Part shown: positions 32,666-37,029 of the stretch, one piece after another | Layout: the number at the start of each line of letters is the position of its first letter | How positions within the stretch are numbered: the first letter of the stretch is position 1 | Source of the DNA: an uncultured Collinsella sp. | GTDB taxonomy: Bacteria > Actinomycetota > Coriobacteriia > Coriobacteriales > Coriobacteriaceae | Direction of reading: 5' to 3' | DNA length: 37,029 nucleotides | Assembly: GCA_900548495.1 (NCBI GenBank) | Contig: URKT01000009.1 | Span: 1-37,029 of the forward strand | Translations under genes and position numbers: made by a program | Notes under the pieces: generated by a model | Told to the model about the DNA's origin: nothing | Seen by the model: only the letters and a program-made list of their open reading frames with translations | Database searches by the model: none

Positions 32666-33751
32666 ATGAAGCCACGTAACATTGCCATCGCCTGCGGTGT
32701 CGCGGGAGTCGCCGTCGGCCTTGCCGCTGCCACCGGTATCGTTTATCACAAGCAAATCAAGTCCGCCGCGTCGCTCAAACGCTTGACCGGCTACGCGGAT
32801 GGCTATGACCTGTACGCAATCGACATCGCCTACGACTACGATCTTGATCGCATCATCGCCGCTGGCGTGCGCGACGACCAGGCCTACATCGATGCCGTGG
32901 TGGCGCAGGTGCTGCCCGGTGTGCCGGTACATGTCCAGGCGCCCCAGTTTGCCTGCAGCGCTTTTGTCGCCGTAGATGCCGAAGGCCGCGTGCGCACCGG
33001 TCGCAATTACGACTTTAAGGACGACACCTCGGCGCTGCTGGTGCGCAATCACCCACGTGGCGGCTATGCCTCCATCGGGTTTGCCGCCCTTAACAACCTG
33101 GGCGATAACACTCCGCTTGACTCCGTCGCCGGACGTGCCGCCGCACTCATGGGCCCGTTTGCCCAGCTCGACGGTGTTAACGAATGCGGCGTGTCCATTG
33201 CCGTACTCACTCTGGATTCCAAGCCCTGTGACCAGGACGCGCAACGCCCCGTCATCAATACCTCGCTCGCCATCCGTCTGGTGCTCGACCGTGCCGCCAC
33301 CACGCAAGAAGCTGTCGACCTGCTTTCCGCCTACGACATGCACGCCATGGCAGGACGCGATTACCACTTCTTTATCAACGACGCCGCCGGTGACGCGCGC
33401 GTAGTAGAGTGGGATCCGCGCGATCCGGACCGTGCTTTCAAAGCGACCCCTGTTCGCCAGGTCACGAACTTCTACGCCTGCTATGGCGACGAAGTGCTGC
33501 CCAACCAAAAGAATGGCGAGCTGGGCCATGGTAAAGAGCGCGCCGTCGCAATCGCCGATGTCCTTGACGCCCATGTCGGCGCCCAAGACGAGGCAGTCGC
33601 TTGGAAGGCCCTACGCGCTGCGGCGCAAAAGCCCAATCCGGAAGACATCACCAGCAACACGCAGTGGTCGGTCGTCTTTGACAATACCGAGCCCGCTGCC
33701 GCCATCACGCTGCGCCGCCACTGGGGCAACGTCGATGCCTTCGCACTGTAA
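32666..33751 (+). CDS. Linear amide C-N hydrolase (choloylglycine hydrolase-like Ntn family) with N-terminal anchor
   Basis: This 361-aa protein has an N-terminal hydrophobic segment (residues ~6-27, signal anchor), a ~65-aa spacer and then a C-terminal Ntn hydrolase domain whose nucleophile should be Cys97 in FACSAFVAVDAEG, followed by RTGRNYDF. These match penicillin V acylase / bile-salt hydrolase / acid-amidase-like enzymes, where the Cys becomes N-terminal. A conserved Asn and Arg are plausible in LNNLGD and VNECGVSIAVL-type stretches. Cys97 is internal, so activity would require cleavage of a ~96-residue propeptide. Substrate (acyl amide such as bile salt or N-acyl amino acid) is not determined. 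GAGAGGAG upstream of the ATG; it is divergent from the M18 gene. Confidence 0.85.
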   Translation: MKPRNIAIACGVAGVAVGLAAATGIVYHKQIKSAASLKRLTGYADGYDLYAIDIAYDYDLDRIIAAGVRDDQAYIDAVVAQVLPGVPVHVQAPQFACSAFVAVDAEGRVRTGRNYDFKDDTSALLVRNHPRGGYASIGFAALNNLGDNTPLDSVAGRAAALMGPFAQLDGVNECGVSIAVLTLDSKPCDQDAQRPVINTSLAIRLVLDRAATTQEAVDLLSAYDMHAMAGRDYHFFINDAAGDARVVEWDPRDPDRAFKATPVRQVTNFYACYGDEVLPNQKNGELGHGKERAVAIADVLDAHVGAQDEAVAWKALRAAAQKPNPEDITSNTQWSVVFDNTEPAAAITLRRHWGNVDAFAL

Positions 33752-33819
33752 GGAGCCAGGCCCGTCGACCTTACGTTCCCTGACGTTGCTTACATTTCCA
33801 TACGCTTGAGCTAACACGT

Positions 33820-33852
33820 TTTACCCCCGTATCAACAGTGTGCGGGGGTAAA
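33820..33852. promoter_or_regulatory. Perfect inverted repeat upstream of pfkA
   Basis: TTTACCCCCG (33820-33829) pairs perfectly with CGGGGGTAAA (33843-33852) over a 13-nt loop; a dyad of this size 38-70 bp before the start codon may be an operator or the terminator of the preceding gene, but no T tract follows on the plus strand. Confidence 0.55.
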
Positions 33853-33890
33853 CTTATGCGCATGTTATAACTTGCCCGGAAGGATTCATC

Positions 33891-34970
33891 ATGCTCAGGA
33901 TCGGTCTTCTTACCAGTGGCGGCGACTGCCAGGCGCTCAACGCCACCATGCGCGGCATCGTCAAAACGCTTATGACCAATAGCGAAGAACCTATCGAGAT
34001 CTACGGTTTTGAGGACGGCTACCAGGGCCTTATCTACAGCAGGTTCCGCGTCATGACGCCCGCCGATTTTAGCGGTATCCTCACCCGCGGCGGCACCATC
34101 CTGGGCACGAGCCGCACGCCGTTCAAGCGTCTGGATACCCCCGAGGCCGATGGTGTCGAGAAGGTGCCGGCGATGGTCCACACCTATCATAAGCTGCAGC
34201 TCGACTGCCTGTTTATGCTGGGCGGCAACGGCTCCACCAAGACCGCCAACCGCCTGCGCGAAGAGGGCCTCAACGTTATCGCCCTGCCCAAGACCATCGA
34301 TAACGACACCTGGGGCACCGAGCTGACGTTTGGCTTTACGAGCGCCATCGACGTCGCCACCAAGTGCATCGACGACATCCACACCACCGCTTCGAGCCAC
34401 GGCCGCGTGTTCGTTATCGAGATCATGGGCCACAAGGTTGGCTGGATTCCGCTGTACGCCGGCGTCGCGGGCGGCGCGGATGTCATCTTGATTCCCGAGA
34501 TCCCCTACGACATGGATAACGTCATCAAGACCATCGAGCATCGCATGGAGACCGGCAGCCGCTTTACCATCGTGGCCGTCGCCGAGGGCGCCATCTCCAA
34601 GGAGGATGCGGCGCTGTCCAAGAAGGAGTACAAGAAGAAGCTCGCCGAGCGCACGAGCCCGTCAATCGTGTACGACATCGCCAAGGAGATCGAGGCCAAG
34701 ACCGGTCGCGAGACCCGCGTCGCCATCCCCGGCCACACGCAGCGCGGCGGCCAGCCCGACGCCCAGGACCGCATCTTTGCGACCCAGTGCGGCGTCGAGG
34801 CGGCTCTCGGCTGCCTACGCGGCGAGTTTGGCTACATGATTGCTCTGCGTGACGGCAAGATGTGCCACATGCCGCTCGAGGAGGTCGCCGGCAAGCTCAA
34901 GTACGTCGATCCCCAGAGCGACCTGGTACGCGAGGCCAAGGCGTTGGGCATCAGCTTCGGCGACGAATAG
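33891..34970 (+). CDS. pfkA: 6-phosphofructokinase, Gly/Lys type
   Basis: The 359-aa enzyme phosphorylates fructose-6-phosphate in glycolysis. Motifs: TSGGDCQALNA (phosphoryl-donor loop), GGNGSTKTA (111-119), PKTIDND (133-139, with catalytic Asp137) and IEIMGHKVGWI. The position equivalent to E. coli Gly104 is Gly114 (ATP-like) while that of Gly124 is Lys134 (PPi-like); known enzymes with Gly plus Lys are mostly ATP-dependent and less allosteric, as in Streptomyces. The Asp preceding (E. coli Asp103) is Asn113, which is unusual because it helps bind Mg-ATP. Longer than the ~320 aa E. coli type. GGAAGG precedes the ATG. Donor specificity should be treated as open. Confidence 0.95.
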   Translation: MLRIGLLTSGGDCQALNATMRGIVKTLMTNSEEPIEIYGFEDGYQGLIYSRFRVMTPADFSGILTRGGTILGTSRTPFKRLDTPEADGVEKVPAMVHTYHKLQLDCLFMLGGNGSTKTANRLREEGLNVIALPKTIDNDTWGTELTFGFTSAIDVATKCIDDIHTTASSHGRVFVIEIMGHKVGWIPLYAGVAGGADVILIPEIPYDMDNVIKTIEHRMETGSRFTIVAVAEGAISKEDAALSKKEYKKKLAERTSPSIVYDIAKEIEAKTGRETRVAIPGHTQRGGQPDAQDRIFATQCGVEAALGCLRGEFGYMIALRDGKMCHMPLEEVAGKLKYVDPQSDLVREAKALGISFGDE

Positions 34971-34993
34971 CCTCAGCCGAAATTCATCCCATC

Positions 34994-35090
34994 GGGCCCT
35001 CCGACCCCGCCCGACGTATTTCGATTTGGCTCCTCCCTTGACTCCGTCAAAGATCGCCAATCGAAATCGTCGGGCGGGGTCGGAGGGCCC
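34994..35090. repeat. Long near-perfect palindrome with inner stem
   Basis: The arms are 34994-35030 and 35056-35090 (GGGCCCTCCGACCCCGCCCG at the outer edge, mirrored on the right), ~35 bp long with only two 1-base offsets. The 25-nt centre contains its own stem TTGAC-TCC-GTCAA. No T run follows immediately. It starts 23 bp after the pfkA stop codon. It may be a MITE-like or REP-like insertion that could also end transcription. Confidence 0.88.
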
Positions 35091-35151
35091 TGCGTTTACA
35101 TACTCGCCGAGGTTATTCGTCTTCTTGCTGCGGGTGCCTGGTCTGAAATTA

Positions 35152-35218
35152 AGTTGCGGTGAAATAGTTCCTGCATAGCCCGCAAATGGCTGAAACTAGG
35201 AACTATTCCACCGCAACT
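35152..35218. repeat. Hairpin repeat with 20-bp arms and 27-nt loop, copy 2
   Basis: AGTTGCGGTGAAATAGTTCC (35152-35171) and its near-perfect reverse complement (35199-35218, one mismatch) flank a 27-nt loop, the same lengths as copy 1 at 28766-28832. The arms differ from copy 1 at only one or two bases, while the loops are mostly unrelated. Confidence 0.92.
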
Positions 35219-35404
35219 TACTGAGTGGGAGCTCTTGGCTGCTACCTGCACTGACATTTGTCCTGAAATGGCTGGTCGTTAGGGGTTGCTACCGGTAGTT
35301 GCGGTAGGGTTGGGGCAGATTCTAACTAGAAATGGTGGTCGCTACCGGTTGTTCTCGGCATACTCGGCTCATTCGATTACGGTCACCACATGAAAGGAAC
35401 TGTT

Positions 35405-37029
35405 ATGGATCTTGCGATGGCGCAGCGGCTCGTTGATCGCCGCAAGGCTGCCGGGTTTTCTCAGGAGGCGCTTGCCGCCCAGCTGGGCGTGAGTCGTCAG
35501 GCTGTCAGTAAATGGGAGCGCAGCGAATCCTCGCCCGATACCGATAACCTTATTGCGCTCGCCGCGCTGTATGGCGTGTCGCTGGATGAGCTGCTGTATG
35601 GGGAGGCGGTGGCTAGCGCTGATGACTCGCAAGCTGATGAAGAGGCGCAGGGCAGCGACGCCGGCACCAAAGCTTCAGATAAGGCTGAAGAGGCTGAGGC
35701 TTCTACTGAGCACGCTGATTGCAGCGATAAGCCACTTGTCGATATTTCCCTCGCGCGCGGCATCCACGTTATTGATCCCAACAAGGGCGAAGAGGTTCAT
35801 GTTGGTTGGAGTGGCATCCATGTGGCTAACGAGCGCAAGGGTAAAGAGGTCCACGTGGGGCCAGGCGGATTGCATATCGATACGCTTGAGGACGATGGAC
35901 ATAGCGTGCACACCAATGACGACGGCACCGTCACCTACGATATCAAGCTGCGCGACGACCTGAAGTTCTCTGACGGCGAGCCTGTCACCATCGACGACGT
36001 CATCTTCTCGATGTATGTTTTCCTCGATCCTACGTATGACGGCTCTGTAACCATGTACTCCACCCCCATCGTTGGTCTGGAGGAGTACCGCAATTCTATG
36101 TCCACCCTGTCCAAGCTGATCGCTGAGGCCGGCGAGGACAACACCGACTACACCAACTTCACCGAAGAACAGCAGAAGGCTTTCTGGGATGCTGTCAATG
36201 ACGGCGGCGTGAAGTTTGCCCAGGAGATCATCGACAAGTGCGTTGAGAACGGCGCTGCCGCCGACGCTAACGATGCTGCCGGTGCCGCCGCCGCTTGGAA
36301 CCTTGGCGAGCTGCCTGCAGGCGCAACCGCGAAGGATATGTTCGAGCTGATCGGCGCGAACTACGACTGGAACTTCTCTGCCATGGAGGCCGAGACTGCC
36401 GGTTCCGCCCTGTCTGACCTGATCCCCGAGGACGTCTACGCTTACGCCACCACCGGTGTCGCCGTTGGTGACGACGTTCCCAGCGTTGCCGGTATCGTCA
36501 AGACCGGTGACTACAGCATGACGCTGACCACCACCGAGCTGTCCACCACCATGATCTACCAGCTGCAGATGCCCATTGCCCCCCTGCACTACTACGGCGA
36601 TGAGAGCCTGTACGACTACGACAACAACTCCTTCGGCTTTGTCAAGGGTGATCTGAGCGGCGTCCGCTCCAAGACCAGCGCTCCTCTGGGCGGCGGTATG
36701 TTCACCTTCTCCAAGTACAGCGACGGCGTTGTCTATCTGGATGCCAACCCCTCCTACTATGACGGCGCACCCAAGGTCGCCCACGTCAACATGAAGGAGA
36801 CCCAGGAGGCCGATAAGATCACCGGCGTTCAGGCCGGCACCATCGACATCTCCGATCCTTCCTACTCTCTGGAGGTTGCTGACCAGATCGCCGACATCAA
36901 CGGCGTCGAGGGCGAGGATGGCCCCGTCATCACCACCCGCCTGAAGGACTACCGCGGCTACGGCTACATCGCCCTGAGCGCCAAGAACGTCAACGTCGGC
37001 GGCGACCCTGCCTCCGAGGCTTCCAAGGA
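35405..37029 (+). CDS. In-frame fusion: XRE-type HTH regulator (5') joined to an oligopeptide-binding protein (SBP_bac_5) fragment (3'), runs off the end
   Basis: ATG 35405 follows AAAGGAAC. Residues 1-66 form an XRE-type helix-turn-helix (AAGFSQEALAAQLGVSRQAV region, then WERSESSPD). An acidic linker (67-108) and two KGxEVHVGxxGxH repeats (127-157) follow. From about residue 171-178 the sequence changes to a family-5 extracellular solute-binding protein: KFSDGEPVTIDDVIFSMYVF, a PLHYYGDE segment and LGGGMFTFSKYSDG are recognisable. The SBP part has no signal peptide and lacks its first ~100 residues. A DNA-binding N-terminus on an exported receptor makes no topological sense, so a mis-join is the best reading. 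No stop codon is reached. The HTH half fits Collinsella; the SBP half has codon use and sequence style like Gram-positive gut Firmicutes peptide importers. The two-part identity is clear; the cause is inferred. Confidence 0.85.
   Translation, partial: MDLAMAQRLVDRRKAAGFSQEALAAQLGVSRQAVSKWERSESSPDTDNLIALAALYGVSLDELLYGEAVASADDSQADEEAQGSDAGTKASDKAEEAEASTEHADCSDKPLVDISLARGIHVIDPNKGEEVHVGWSGIHVANERKGKEVHVGPGGLHIDTLEDDGHSVHTNDDGTVTYDIKLRDDLKFSDGEPVTIDDVIFSMYVFLDPTYDGSVTMYSTPIVGLEEYRNSMSTLSKLIAEAGEDNTDYTNFTEEQQKAFWDAVNDGGVKFAQEIIDKCVENGAAADANDAAGAAAAWNLGELPAGATAKDMFELIGANYDWNFSAMEAETAGSALSDLIPEDVYAYATTGVAVGDDVPSVAGIVKTGDYSMTLTTTELSTTMIYQLQMPIAPLHYYGDESLYDYDNNSFGFVKGDLSGVRSKTSAPLGGGMFTFSKYSDGVVYLDANPSYYDGAPKVAHVNMKETQEADKITGVQAGTIDISDPSYSLEVADQIADINGVEGEDGPVITTRLKDYRGYGYIALSAKNVNVGGDPASEASK
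35911..35942 (+). other. Probable chimeric junction
   Basis: The change from regulator to solute-binding protein falls around the codons for NDDGTVTYDI (35915-35944). A short sequence shared by both partners (such as GACGACGGCACCGTCACC, 35918-35935) would explain an assembly cross-over here. The exact base cannot be fixed from this window. Confidence 0.65.

Larger units (their letters stand above)
34971..35404. other. Repeat-rich intergenic region before the HTH gene
   Basis: No gene is supported in these 434 bp. It holds a ~97-nt palindrome (34994-35090), copy 2 of the 20-bp-arm hairpin (35152-35218) and a GCTACCGGT direct repeat (35288-35296, 35341-35349). Confidence 0.8.

Overview
The window looks like a draft contig from a gut Collinsella or close relative (Coriobacteriia, Actinomycetota). 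This rests on the high-GC, strongly C/G-ending codon use and on the gene set: a LAXTG-anchored Ala-rich surface protein, a very long 2-hydroxyglutaryl-CoA-dehydratase-activase-type protein behind a TetR regulator, SEC-C methionine aminopeptidase, an arylsulfotransferase remnant and a Gly/Lys-type phosphofructokinase. The species is inferred from gene content and style, not from a marker gene. Both ends are suspect. Bases 1-28 are Illumina Nextera (Tn5 mosaic-end) adapter, and the last ~1.1 kb looks like a foreign or mis-joined oligopeptide-binding protein fused in frame to a cytoplasmic HTH regulator.

Layout. 118-3573 (-) is a giant coiled-coil/CAP-domain surface protein, divergent from a DUF389 membrane protein carrying an EF-hand-like loop (3881-5020 +). 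5147-7305 (-) holds a small membrane-anchored protein, the broken C-terminus of an arylsulfotransferase and a 3-hydroxyacyl-CoA dehydrogenase. 7517-13020 (-) is a TetR regulator plus 1593-aa activase unit with palindromic operator candidates. 13142-17673 (-) carries a HAD phosphatase, PII protein, Amt ammonium channel, CmpB-like membrane protein and HD-domain protein. 17901-19682 (+) is a DXS-family enzyme with altered substrate-binding residues. 20062-24347 (+) is a complete polar amino-acid ABC importer plus a C26 gamma-glutamyl hydrolase. 24453-26713 (-) is a GGDEF-like/REC/HD-GYP protein with an Hpt partner. 26925-34970 holds an alpha/beta hydrolase, a COG0731-type radical SAM protein, methionine aminopeptidase, a D-2-hydroxyacid dehydrogenase, an M18 aminopeptidase, a choloylglycine-hydrolase-like Ntn hydrolase and phosphofructokinase.

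The genes are mostly housekeeping and nutrient acquisition: nitrogen sensing and uptake (PII/Amt), amino-acid and gamma-glutamyl compound use, glycolysis, protein maturation and peptide turnover. I see no defence island, prophage, CRISPR array, rRNA or tRNA. The most unusual layer is intergenic. At least six hairpin repeats of several distinct types occur here, including two copies with near-identical 20-bp arms and equal 27-nt loops, and three copies of a ~45-bp element whose loop motif CCTGTCCC is shared with a fourth hairpin of different stem. The protein-level oddities most worth checking are the DXS homologue lacking canonical phosphate-binding arginines, the PII protein lacking Tyr51, and the EF-hand in DUF389.
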